Source of the DNA: Palsa-504 sp963834685
GTDB lineage: Bacteria > Actinomycetota > Actinomycetes > Streptosporangiales > Streptosporangiaceae
Length of the DNA stretch: 64,000 bases
Assembly: GCA_963834685.1 (NCBI GenBank)
Contig: CAWICW010000010.1
Coordinates: forward strand, 62,001 to 126,000
Direction of reading: 5' to 3'
The position numbers and the translations under genes are program-made. Positions 41,061 to 49,184 of this stretch are shown here, one piece after another (position 1 is the first letter of the stretch; every line of letters begins with the position of its first letter). The notes below the pieces were generated by a model that worked only from the letters and a program-made list of their open reading frames with translations, was not told the origin of the DNA and did not search any database.

Positions 41061-42308
41061 GTGAAGATGGTGCGCAACGTGATCGCGTTGTGCGGGGCCG
41101 GGGCGCTCGTCGCCGTGGCCGCGTGCAGCAGCAACAGCAGCAGCACAAGCAACACTGGTGACACAGCGGCCGGGAGTTCGGCCGCCTCATCGGCGGGCGG
41201 CTCCAGCGGGGGGCTGACCGTCCTGGACATCGCCGCGCAGAGCGGGATCCTGGCCGAGGTGGGCAAGGACCAGGAATACGGCGTGAAGGCGGCCGTGGCC
41301 GCCGTCAACGCGGCGGGCGGAGTGAACGGCAAGCCGGTGACCGTCACGTACGTCGATGACGCCAGCACCGGCACCCAGGCAGTGAGCGTGCTGGCGCAGG
41401 CGCTGAGCTCTGGCTCCCAGCCTGACGTGGTGCTTCCCGGCAGCACGAGCACCGAGACGGTCCCGCTGGCGCCCATCCTCATGAAAGACAAGATCTTCAC
41501 CGTGACGCACTCGGCGACGACCACGCTGTCCGATGCGTCCAAGTTCCCCTACCTGTTCGGCACGATCTTCCCGGCCGCGCTCATGGAGAGCACCCTGGCG
41601 GGCGAGCTCAGCTCGAAGGGGTTCAAGAAGGTCGCGATCGTCTCGTCGGACGACGAGCTCGGCCAGTCAGGATCGTCGGCGCTGCAGGCCGCCCTGCAAG
41701 CCAAGGGTGTCTCCACGACAGTGGAACTGGTCCCGGATACCTCGGTTGACGCCACGCCGCAGCTGGAGGCGCTCAAGGCCGCTAACCCCGACGTCCTCGT
41801 CATCGACAACTTCGGGCCGTCGGCCGCGGCCGTGCTCAAGGCACGCGCCGAACTGGGCTGGACCGTTCCCACCTATGGAACCGCAAACCTGGCCGCGGAC
41901 AACCTGTCGCAGATCGCCACCCCCGCGGAGGTGAAGGGAATCACGATTGAGTGCCTGACGTACGAGGAGCTCGGCAATCCGGCTCAGCAGACCACGGCGT
42001 TCAAGACCTTTTACCGGGGCGTGACGGCGCTCAACGGCGGACAGTTCACCTTCGGCATCAACGACGAGATCGTCGGCTGGGACGACGTCGTCGTCGCCGC
42101 GGCGGCCGCGAACAAGGCACACAGCACCAACGCGGCCGCGATGCAGGCCGCCGCGGAATCCCTGACCACGGCCGACGCGCCGTTGTGGGTCGGACCGGTA
42201 CCCATCGGGTACTCCGCGACGAATCACTACCCGGTATACGGTCCCAGCGTCTGGATTTACGTGCCCGCGGGCGGGACCGCCGACGGATCGGTCAAGCCCG
42301 GTTCCTGA
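41061..42308 (+). CDS. ABC transporter substrate-binding lipoprotein (Leu/Ile/Val-binding type)
   Basis: A 415-residue secreted receptor. Residues 1-21 are a lipoprotein signal (basic MKMVRN, hydrophobic core) with lipobox AVAAC and the lipidated Cys22, followed by a Ser/Asn-rich linker. The mature part has the periplasmic-binding type-1 fold: YGVKAAVAAVNAAGGVNGKP, DDASTGTQAVSVL, LPGSTSTETVP, KVAIVSSDDELGQSG and DVLVIDNFGPSAAAVLKAR. It would capture the substrate outside the membrane for LivH/LivM-LivG/LivF. GTG 41061 follows GAGGGG. It diverges from the aminotransferase gene. Confidence 0.9.
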   Translation: MKMVRNVIALCGAGALVAVAACSSNSSSTSNTGDTAAGSSAASSAGGSSGGLTVLDIAAQSGILAEVGKDQEYGVKAAVAAVNAAGGVNGKPVTVTYVDDASTGTQAVSVLAQALSSGSQPDVVLPGSTSTETVPLAPILMKDKIFTVTHSATTTLSDASKFPYLFGTIFPAALMESTLAGELSSKGFKKVAIVSSDDELGQSGSSALQAALQAKGVSTTVELVPDTSVDATPQLEALKAANPDVLVIDNFGPSAAAVLKARAELGWTVPTYGTANLAADNLSQIATPAEVKGITIECLTYEELGNPAQQTTAFKTFYRGVTALNGGQFTFGINDEIVGWDDVVVAAAAANKAHSTNAAAMQAAAESLTTADAPLWVGPVPIGYSATNHYPVYGPSVWIYVPAGGTADGSVKPGS

Positions 42309-42384
42309 CCAGCGTCGCCATGGACTGGCGAGGTGCGGGCCCGGCGGCCCGGTGGATGGCCCGTTCGGCAAAGAAATTAGCAGC

Positions 42385-42478
42385 TCAGCCGGCTGACGGG
42401 CGGGGACCGGCGGCCGACATGAACAGGAAGACGGCCCGGATGTGCTCCCGCATCCGGGCCTCGGCCTGATCCGCGTCG
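42385..42478 (-). pseudogene. Possible C-terminal remnant of a GntR-type regulator
   Basis: On the minus strand about 30 codons ending at TGA 42385 read DADQAEARMREHIRAVFLF and MSAAGPRPSAG. The A-x-x-MREHI pattern is like the last helix of FCD-domain GntR regulators. Upstream of it the strand runs into the thiolase gene, so the rest of any such gene is absent. Weak evidence. Confidence 0.3.
42433..42460. terminator. 10-base perfect hairpin between receptor and thiolase genes
   Basis: GGCCCGGATG and CATCCGGGCC form a perfect 10-base stem with an 8-base loop. It lies 125 bases after the receptor stop and 45 before the thiolase start, without a U-tract. It could terminate or attenuate, but the same bases also encode the regulator-like fragment. 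Confidence 0.4.
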
Positions 42479-42504
42479 ACCAGGAAGATCAGGAAGAGAC
42501 TGCC

Positions 42505-43680
42505 TTGACTGATGTCGTGATCGTGAACGCCGTCCGCTCCGCAGTGGGCAAGCGCAGGGGAACGCTGTCTTCGTACGAAGCGCCGGACCTGCTCGGTGAT
42601 GTGTACCGGGGACTGCTTGACGGGGCCGCTGTGGCACCCGACGTGGTGGAGCAGGTCATGGCGGGCTGTGTCAGCCAGGTCGGCGAGCAGTCCGGCAACG
42701 TCGCCCGTAACGCGTGGCTCGGCGCCGGGCTGCCCCTCGAGACGGCCGCCTCCACCATCAACGCTCAGTGCGGCTCGGCGCAGCAGGCGGTAACCGTCGT
42801 GTACGGCATGGTCGCGGCCGGCCTCGTCGACGTGGCCATCGCCGGCGGGGTGGAGTCGATGACCCGCGTCCCGATGGGCGCCTCGTCCGTTCCGGGATTG
42901 GGCGACGCGCGCAACACGCGGTTCGCCAGCCACTGGGAGATCACGACCCAGTTCGACGGCGCGGACCGGATGGCCGCGATCTGGGGCTTCGGCCGAGACG
43001 ACCTGGACGAGTACGCACTGAGCTCGCAGGCCAAGGCGGCGCAGGCGATCGCCGAGGGCAGGTTCGGCAGCCAGGTAGTCACGGTCCAGGCGCCCATGGT
43101 CGACGAGGGCGGCGCGGTCATCGGCACCAAGGCGTTCGCCACCGACGAATGCCCCCGACCGTCGACGAAGGAGGGCCTGGCAGGTCTCAAGGTAAACCGC
43201 AAGGACGCCCCGGACGGTCTGCATACGGCCGGGAATTCCTCGCAGATCGCGGACGGCGCCGCGGCCGTCCTCATGATGCGGGCCGAGCGTGCCGCGCAGC
43301 TCGGCGTGCGACCGCGGGCCAGGATCGTCGATTCCGTCCTGGTTGGAAGTGATCCGGTGCTCATGCTCACCGGCCCCATCCCGTCGACCGAACGGTTGCT
43401 GGCGCGTACCGGCCTGTCGGTCGACGACATAGACGTGTTCGAGGTGAACGAGGCATTCGCCTCGGTCGTACTCGCCTGGCAGGCCGAAACGCACGCCGAC
43501 CTGGCGAAGGTCAACGTCAACGGCGGTGCCATCGCGCTCGGTCATCCGCTCGGCGCCACCGGCGCGATCTTGATCACCAAGGCGATCACCGAGCTCGAGC
43601 GCATCGGCGGGAGATACGCGCTGGTCGCGATGTGCTGTGGCGGCGGCCTCGGCACCGGCACCGTCATCGAACGGCTGTGA
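42505..43680 (+). CDS. Acetyl-CoA C-acyltransferase (thiolase), FadA5-like
   Basis: A 391-residue thiolase: catalytic Cys in INAQCGSAQQAVTVVYG, VNEAFASVVLAWQAE, NGGAIALGHPLGATGA with the His, and the second Cys in AMCCGGGLGTGT. Stretches such as CVSQVGEQSGNVARNAWL and the HTAGNSSQIADGAAAV region recall FadA5, the mycobacterial thiolase for steroid side chains; this is by memory of the family, not alignment. It performs CoA-dependent C-C cleavage. TTG 42505, after AGGAAGAG, gives the usual length. The ETF genes follow on the same strand. Confidence 0.88.
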   Translation: MTDVVIVNAVRSAVGKRRGTLSSYEAPDLLGDVYRGLLDGAAVAPDVVEQVMAGCVSQVGEQSGNVARNAWLGAGLPLETAASTINAQCGSAQQAVTVVYGMVAAGLVDVAIAGGVESMTRVPMGASSVPGLGDARNTRFASHWEITTQFDGADRMAAIWGFGRDDLDEYALSSQAKAAQAIAEGRFGSQVVTVQAPMVDEGGAVIGTKAFATDECPRPSTKEGLAGLKVNRKDAPDGLHTAGNSSQIADGAAAVLMMRAERAAQLGVRPRARIVDSVLVGSDPVLMLTGPIPSTERLLARTGLSVDDIDVFEVNEAFASVVLAWQAETHADLAKVNVNGGAIALGHPLGATGAILITKAITELERIGGRYALVAMCCGGGLGTGTVIERL

Positions 43681-43735
43681 GAGCCGCAGGCCGGGCATTC
43701 AGGCGATAGCCCAGATACGAAGGAGGACTGCTTCG

Positions 43736-44527
43736 GTGCTGAGAATCACCGCACTCGTCAAGTACGTACCCGAACCGACCGACCGGCGGTTTGCCGCGGA
43801 CTTCACGCTCGATCGGGAGACCGCACCCGGGCGGCTGTCGGAACTGGACGAGCACACGGCCGAGCAAGCGATCAGCCTGGCCGAGGCCAGGCGCGCCGAT
43901 GGCGGTGAGGCGGAGCTGACCTACCTCACGATGGGACCGCCCGGCGCAGCGGATGCTCTCCGCAAGGCGCTGTCCATGGGCGGCGACCGCGCGGTGCACG
44001 TGCTCGATCCGGCACTGCACGGATCAGACGCGCACGCGACGGCACTCGCACTGGCCTTCGCCATCAAGCGGATCGGTTTCGACCTCGTCATCTGCGGCAT
44101 GGCCTCCACGGATGCCGGCCTGGGGCTGGTGCCCGCCATGCTCGCGGAGCGCCTTCAGGTGCCCCAGATCAGCCTGGCGTCGAGCCTGTCGCTGAACGGC
44201 GACCGCGTAACCATCGAACGCGAGTCCCAGCTGGCGGCGGAAACCATCGAGGGAACGCTCCCGGCGCTGGTGAGCGTCACCGACCGGACCGGAGAGGCAC
44301 GCTACCCGTCATTCAAGGGAATCATGGCCGCCAAGAAGAAGCCGCTAGAGGCCTGGCCGCTCGGCGACCTCGGGATCGCCGAGGCGGACGCCGGACTCCA
44401 GGGCGCTTACACCAAGGTCCTGTCGGCCACGGCACGCCCGCCTCGCGGCGGCGGCGAACTGGTCACCGACGAAGGCGACGGCGGTACCCGGCTCGCCGGG
44501 TACCTCAGCGCCCAGAAGTTCATCTAG
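43736..44527 (+). CDS. etfB: Electron transfer flavoprotein, beta subunit
   Basis: A 263-residue EtfB/FixA. It starts LRITALVKYVPEP, has SELDEHTAEQAISLAEA, VICGMASTDAGLGLVPAMLA (with the nucleotide-binding DAG loop) and the recognition-loop-side PSFKGIMAAKKKPLE. It carries electrons from acyl-CoA dehydrogenases to the quinone pool together with EtfA. GTG 43736 follows AGGAGGAC; the longer in-frame start at 43637 overlaps the thiolase. With five acyl-CoA dehydrogenases in the window, a dedicated ETF makes sense. Confidence 0.9.
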   Translation: MLRITALVKYVPEPTDRRFAADFTLDRETAPGRLSELDEHTAEQAISLAEARRADGGEAELTYLTMGPPGAADALRKALSMGGDRAVHVLDPALHGSDAHATALALAFAIKRIGFDLVICGMASTDAGLGLVPAMLAERLQVPQISLASSLSLNGDRVTIERESQLAAETIEGTLPALVSVTDRTGEARYPSFKGIMAAKKKPLEAWPLGDLGIAEADAGLQGAYTKVLSATARPPRGGGELVTDEGDGGTRLAGYLSAQKFI

Positions 44528-44540
44528 GGAGGCGGTCATC

Positions 44541-45516
44541 ATGCCATACGTCCTCGTCGTCGCCGAGATCCCCGGCGGCTCCGTGCTCAAGGGAGTGCAC
44601 GAGCTGCTGACCCTGGCCCGGCGCCTGGGCGAGCCCGCCGTGATAGCCCTCGGCGCCGGCGCCGCGGGCGCAGCGGAATCGCTCGGGCATTTCGGCGCCT
44701 CGCACGTCTACGTCGCCGATGACCCGGTGCTGGACGACTACGTCGTCGTCCCGAAGGTCGAGGCGATCGCGCATGTGGCTGCCATCCTGGCGGAACGCGG
44801 AGGCCTGGTGGCGGTGCTCCTGGCGGCCACGCCGGAGGGCAAGGAACTAGCGCCGGCTGGCCGTCAAGCTGGATGGCGGGGTCATTGCCGACGCCACCGA
44901 CGTGACCCTGAGCCGCGAGCTGGGGAGCATCGTGACCATGCAGTCCGTGTTCGGCGGCTCCTTTACGGTGCAGGCCGCCGTGGTACGCGGACCTGCGGTC
45001 GTGGCCGTGAAGGCCAACGCGGTCACGCCCGAGCCTTCCCCCGCAGTGCCACGGATCGAAAAGCTTGCTGTTGAGTTCTCCGATCTGGCCACGACGGCCC
45101 GCGTGACCGCCCGGACCGAACGGCCTCCGAGCGGGCGTCCGGAGCTGACCGATGCGACCGTAGTGGTCTCCGGTGGACGTGGCCTCGGCGGACCGGAGCA
45201 CTTCTCGCTGCTGGAGCACCTCGCCGATCAGCTCGGGGCGGCGGTCGGCGCCTCGCGCGCGGCGGTGGACGCGGGCTGGTACGCGCATCAGTTCCAGGTC
45301 GGCCAGACCGGGAAGACCGTGTCGCCGCAGCTCTACCTCGCGGTCGGCATATCCGGAGCCATCCAGCACCGGGCCGGGATGCAGACCTCGAAGACGATCG
45401 TGGCGGTCAACAAGGACCCGGAAGCGCCGATCTTCGAGCTGGCCGACTTCGGCGTGATCGGGGACCTGTTCACGGTGATTCCGCAGCTAACGGAGGAAAT
45501 TGACCAACGCCGCTAA
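44541..45516 (+). pseudogene. etfA: Electron transfer flavoprotein, alpha subunit, with one frameshift
   Basis: The N-terminal ~105 residues (MPYVLVVAEIPGG, AVIALGAGAAGAAESLG, LVAVLLAATPEGKELA) are in one frame. After a shift near 44855 the rest is in another: RLAVKLDGGVIADATDVTLS, VVSGGRGLGGPEHFSLLE, GQTGKTVSPQLYLAVGISGA with the FAD-binding domain, and VAVNKDPEAPIFELADFGV. Both halves are fully conserved and together make a ~325-residue EtfA, so a sequencing indel or a very recent mutation is likely. Pairs with EtfB 13 bases upstream. Confidence 0.85.
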
Positions 45517-45832
45517 CCGGCTGTGGTTACAGGCTCTGACTTCGTGCTGATGTCGAGGTCTTAGGGTGTCCTCGTAGATGAGGACGGTGACGACTGGGTC
45601 GAGTGCCACGTTGGCCCGAGTCGTGATCCGTCAGGTGCCCCGCCGGGCTGGCCGCCGTGTTGCGGCTCAAGCAATCACTTCAGCCACAGAAAGTAATCAT
45701 GACGATGCGCTTACGGACATCATATGGGACCTTACTCGCGCCCGCCCGAGCGGAACAATCGTCACATCTCGTGCGGATCTGAACACACGAGGCACCCGAG
45801 GCTTCTGTTACTGCGGGAAGGCTGGGAGCGTC
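45517..45832. other. Non-coding junction between ETF operon and mobile-element fragment
   Basis: No convincing gene lies in these 316 bases. A hairpin GTCCTC-GTAGAT-GAGGAC at 45568-45585 may end the ETF transcript. Base composition drops (for example CAATCACTTCAGCCACAG around 45670-45690), suggesting a boundary of acquired DNA. No repeat or tRNA end was seen. Confidence 0.4.
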
Positions 45833-46570
45833 ATGGCAGTACAAACCGGCACTACTGGCCCTGCGGGCAGGACGGCGCGGCGCGCGGACGCGGGCGTGGT
45901 CCAGCTGACCCAGCGGGACATCGACGGGCTGCTGTTGTGCGGGGAGCACTACGGCGCTCCTTATGACCTGCTGGCGGCCGCGCTGGGGGTGCCGCCGGGG
46001 CGGCTGCCCGCGATCGTGCGGCGCTGGCGCCGGGCCGGATACGCCGCGGTCGGGCGGCTGGGTCCCGGGCCGGGTTGGTGCTGGCTGACCCGGGACGGGA
46101 TGAGCGCGACGGGGCTGGCGTTCCCGGCTGGCCGGCCGGCGCTGGGGCGGCTGGCGCATATCCGCGCGGTGCTGGCGGCCCGGTTGTGGATGCAGGCCAG
46201 CCCGGCCTGGGTGGCGGGCCAGCCGTGGTGGCACTGCGAGCGGCGGCTGCGGGCCCGCGAGCCCGCGGCGGGGCGCGGCGGGCACGTGCCGGATGCGGAG
46301 ATCCACTGGCCGAGCGTGGCCCGAGCCCCTTACGCCGGGCAGGTCTGGGCGATCGAGGTCGAGCTGACGCCCAAGGCGGCGGGCCGGACCGCGCGGATCA
46401 TCACCGAGTTGCTGACCGCGATGCAGTACGCGCAGGTGATCTACCTGACCGCCCCGGCGGCCCGGCCGGTGGTGACCCGGATCGCCGCGGGCCTCGCGCC
46501 CTGGGAACAGGCCCGGGTGGCGGTCCGGGACCTGCCGCCGTCCGCGTTCATGCTGGAGCCGCCGCGATGA
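45833..46570 (+). CDS. Replication-relaxation-like protein
   Basis: A 245-residue protein with an N-terminal winged-helix-like part (VQLTQRDIDGLLLCGEHYGA, RLPAIVRRWRRAGYAAVGRL) and a C-terminal half with HVPDAEIHWPSV, VWAIEVELTPKAAGR and a YAQVIYLTAP strand. This is the layout of the replication-relaxation family found in actinobacterial plasmids and integrative elements. The E-x-E-x-T-x-K pattern resembles a nuclease-like core. The stop overlaps the ATG of the FtsK-like gene (46567), so the two are coupled. ATG 45833 is preferred over an in-frame start at 45578 without homology. Confidence 0.7.
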   Translation: MAVQTGTTGPAGRTARRADAGVVQLTQRDIDGLLLCGEHYGAPYDLLAAALGVPPGRLPAIVRRWRRAGYAAVGRLGPGPGWCWLTRDGMSATGLAFPAGRPALGRLAHIRAVLAARLWMQASPAWVAGQPWWHCERRLRAREPAAGRGGHVPDAEIHWPSVARAPYAGQVWAIEVELTPKAAGRTARIITELLTAMQYAQVIYLTAPAARPVVTRIAAGLAPWEQARVAVRDLPPSAFMLEPPR

Positions 46571-48444
46571 GCGCGTGGCCGTGGCTGAAGCTGAGGGTGT
46601 ACCTGTGGCTGGTCCGCAAGATGGTCACGGTCACCAGATGGCTGCTGCTGGGGGCCGTGGTGATCGCGGCGTGGCCGGTGACGTTGATCGCGGTGATCGA
46701 GTACGCGGCCGCTTGGCTGCGCGGCTGGCCCGCGGCCCGCCTGTACCGGACCGCCGCCTGGGCCCTGCCGGTCACCGCGGTCTGGCTGATCATCGCGGAG
46801 GTCCGGGTGCCGGGCTGGCGGTCCGCCGCCCTGCTACCGGGCCGGGCGTGGGGCCACGGCTTCCACCACCTGGGCGGGGCGGGCCTGGTTCACACGCTCG
46901 CGCTGGTCGTCCCGGTCGCGCTCCCGGCCGGGCTGGCGCTGGCCGGGCTGGCGTGGGCCTGGCGGACCTACGCAGTCACCTCCGGGGTGGGCGGCTGGAC
47001 GGCTTCGGCGCCGATCATGTTCGACGCCCGGCAGTGGAAACGGCAGGTCCGGACGGCGACGAGCCTGAACAAGGCGCCCGGCGCCGTGCCGTTGCTGGCC
47101 CGGAGCGGGCGGATCCCGGTCGGCGGGACGATCCGCCACATCGGGCACGACTGGCGGCCCGTGTTCTCGCTGCCGACGGCGGCGTGCGGCCGGCACATGG
47201 TGGTGGTCGGCGCGACCGGGTCGGGCAAGACCAACCTGATGATCCGGCTGTGGGCGGGCTGGTTCACCGCCGCCCTCCAGGCGGCCCGGGCCGGGCGGGG
47301 TAACCGGCCGCTGCTGATCGTGCTGGACTGCAAGGGCGGCCGGGACGCGCGGACCAAGGCCGACCGGACCCGCCGGCTGCTCTACGGGGCCGGCGCGCGC
47401 CGGGTCGCGATCTGGCCCGACGAGGCCCGGCTATGCCTGTGGGACCTGCCCGCCCAGGACCTGGCCGTGCTGCTGTACCAGATGATCGACACCGGGACCG
47501 GCGCGGCGGCCTACTACGCCGACATCCTGCAAGCCGTGCTCGACCTGGCCGTCCTGGCGCCCTGCGGGCCGCCGGTGAACACCGCCGCGTTCCTGGACCG
47601 GCTCGAGGCGAAGTGGCTGCAGCACGCCTGGGGCGACGGCCGCCACCCGGCGGAGCTGGCCCGGGCCCGGGCCGCGGGCAGGCACCTGCCCGACATTCAG
47701 CTCCGGTACGCCACCCTGCTCGGCCGGCTTGGTCCCGCGCTGGACGGTCCCGGTTCCCTGGCCGAGGCGGACGCCTGGTACTGCATCCTGGAGGGCACCC
47801 GTGAACCTTCGGTGGCCGAGGCGCAGGCCATGGCGCTGACCGAGCTGGCCGCCCGCGCCGCCACCGCCCTGGATGGCGAGCCGCGGGCGATGCTGCTGGC
47901 CGCCGACGACTACTCCGCGGTCGCCGGGCGGGTGCCCGTCTCCAACCTGTACGAGCGCGGCCGGTCGCTGGGCATCGGGGTCCAGGTCTCCGCGCAGACC
48001 TGGCAGGGCCTGGGCCGCGATGACGATGAGCGATACCGGATCGCGGCCACCGCGGACGGCGGCGTGTTCGTGCTGCGGACCCCTTACCCCGAGCCGCTGA
48101 CCGTGCTGGCCGGGCACCGGCGGGTGCTGGACACCGCGCACAAGCTGGTCGGGAACATCTGGGCCGATGAGGGCACGACCCGCATCCAGCGGGCTCCGGT
48201 CGCCGACCCCGATCTCATCCGTCACCTGGAGGTGGGCCAGGCGTGCTACATCCGGGGCGGCGGCGCGACGTTCGTGCAGGTCGCCCGGCCCAAGGCGTCG
48301 CCCCTCACGCTGCTCCCGGCGCCCGCGGCCGGACCGCTGGTCCAGGTGCCCGAGCCGCGCCGCGAACCCGACCCCGTGCCGCCGACCTGGCCGCAGAGAC
48401 CGGCCAGCCTGGATGACGCCTTCGGACCCGAAGACTCGCGATGA
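46567..48444 (+). CDS. FtsK/TraD-like membrane DNA-translocation ATPase of a conjugative element
   Basis: A 625-residue protein. N-terminal hydrophobic segments (WLLLGAVVIAAWPVTLIAVI, LPVTAVWLIIAEV, LALVVPVALPAGLALAGLAW) precede a RecA-like motor with Walker A GATGSGKT at about 215-222 and a strand PLLIVLDCKGGRD. Late motifs LLAADDYSAVAG and GIGVQVSAQTWQGLG are in the positions of Walker B and the following helix in coupling-protein ATPases. It would move DNA in conjugation of an integrative element. Overlaps neighbours on both sides by 4 bases. No relaxase, integrase or Rep is in view. Confidence 0.78.
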   Translation: MSAWPWLKLRVYLWLVRKMVTVTRWLLLGAVVIAAWPVTLIAVIEYAAAWLRGWPAARLYRTAAWALPVTAVWLIIAEVRVPGWRSAALLPGRAWGHGFHHLGGAGLVHTLALVVPVALPAGLALAGLAWAWRTYAVTSGVGGWTASAPIMFDARQWKRQVRTATSLNKAPGAVPLLARSGRIPVGGTIRHIGHDWRPVFSLPTAACGRHMVVVGATGSGKTNLMIRLWAGWFTAALQAARAGRGNRPLLIVLDCKGGRDARTKADRTRRLLYGAGARRVAIWPDEARLCLWDLPAQDLAVLLYQMIDTGTGAAAYYADILQAVLDLAVLAPCGPPVNTAAFLDRLEAKWLQHAWGDGRHPAELARARAAGRHLPDIQLRYATLLGRLGPALDGPGSLAEADAWYCILEGTREPSVAEAQAMALTELAARAATALDGEPRAMLLAADDYSAVAGRVPVSNLYERGRSLGIGVQVSAQTWQGLGRDDDERYRIAATADGGVFVLRTPYPEPLTVLAGHRRVLDTAHKLVGNIWADEGTTRIQRAPVADPDLIRHLEVGQACYIRGGGATFVQVARPKASPLTLLPAPAAGPLVQVPEPRREPDPVPPTWPQRPASLDDAFGPEDSR

Positions 48445-48938
48445 ACCCCGACCCGTTTGCGGCGCTCGGGCTGCCGGCCCGCCCCGACCTGAGCGACGAG
48501 CAGGTCCGCGCCGCCTGGCGGTCGATCGCCGCCGTTACCCACCCCGACCGGCCCGATGGCGGCGACCTGGCCCGGTACACGGCCGCGTCGGCCGCCTACG
48601 CCCAGCTGCGTACCCCGTGGGCCCGCAGCGAGGCCTACGCCGACCTCATCGAGCAGGCCGAACCGGACACCTCGCCGCTGCCGCCGGTGGCCGCCGACGC
48701 CTGGCCGGCGCCGGTGCCGCCGTGGCAGCCGCTGATCAGAGCGGCGCAGGTCCCGGCGCGGATCCGCCGCGGCCGCCCGCTGCGCCTGCTCATCCGCGGT
48801 GCCGTCGCCGCGGCCCTGTCCCTGGTGGTACTGCACCTGATCCCCGGAACCGCGGCGGCCCCGGCTGATGTGTTCGGCCTGACCTGGTGGTTCGTGCTGA
48901 CCGGCCGCAAGGACCTAGCTCCCCCGCCCGAACGGTAG
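48441..48938 (+). CDS. J-domain (DnaJ-like) membrane protein
   Basis: A 165-residue protein. The N-terminal J domain has DPFAALGLPARPDLSDEQV and the diagnostic HPD in VTHPDRPDGG, then a helix with YTAASAAYAQL. The C-terminal part has two hydrophobic stretches (LIRGAVAAALSLVVLHLI, FGLTWWFVLTG), so it is probably membrane-anchored. It overlaps the FtsK-like gene by 4 bases. Small J proteins of this kind follow FtsK-like genes in actinobacterial integrative elements; the function there is not known. Confidence 0.75.
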   Translation: MNPDPFAALGLPARPDLSDEQVRAAWRSIAAVTHPDRPDGGDLARYTAASAAYAQLRTPWARSEAYADLIEQAEPDTSPLPPVAADAWPAPVPPWQPLIRAAQVPARIRRGRPLRLLIRGAVAAALSLVVLHLIPGTAAAPADVFGLTWWFVLTGRKDLAPPPER

Positions 48939-49037
48939 GGCGGTGCCTCCGCTGGGCGGCGGGACCGCCAGCCGGTGGCTGAGCGATACGGTGCCGACCC
49001 GGATCGGCGAGAAGATACCCTCCGTGGCAGTGGTCAT
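48915..49037 (-). pseudogene. N-terminal remnant of an Old Yellow Enzyme-type oxidoreductase
   Basis: ATG 49037, after GGGAGCACG, opens 40 codons reading GIFSPIRVGTVSLSHRLAVP and then diverging to a TAG at 48915. Old Yellow Enzymes begin with exactly such a F-x-P-I-R-V-G...L-x-x-R segment and are ~350 residues long. The break coincides with the end of the J-domain gene, so the mobile fragment probably joined or cut the gene here. Confidence 0.5.
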
Positions 49038-49184
49038 CGTGCTCCCTGGCTGAGGAGGCCCAACCGGGCCGGATACCGGTTGCCGATCTGGGTAGCGGCC
49101 TGCTCACCATAGTCTCGCCTGATCTGGTGACCTGAACCGATAATGGTGCTGGCCGGGTCGGCCGCGAGGAGGAGATGCCGGGTC

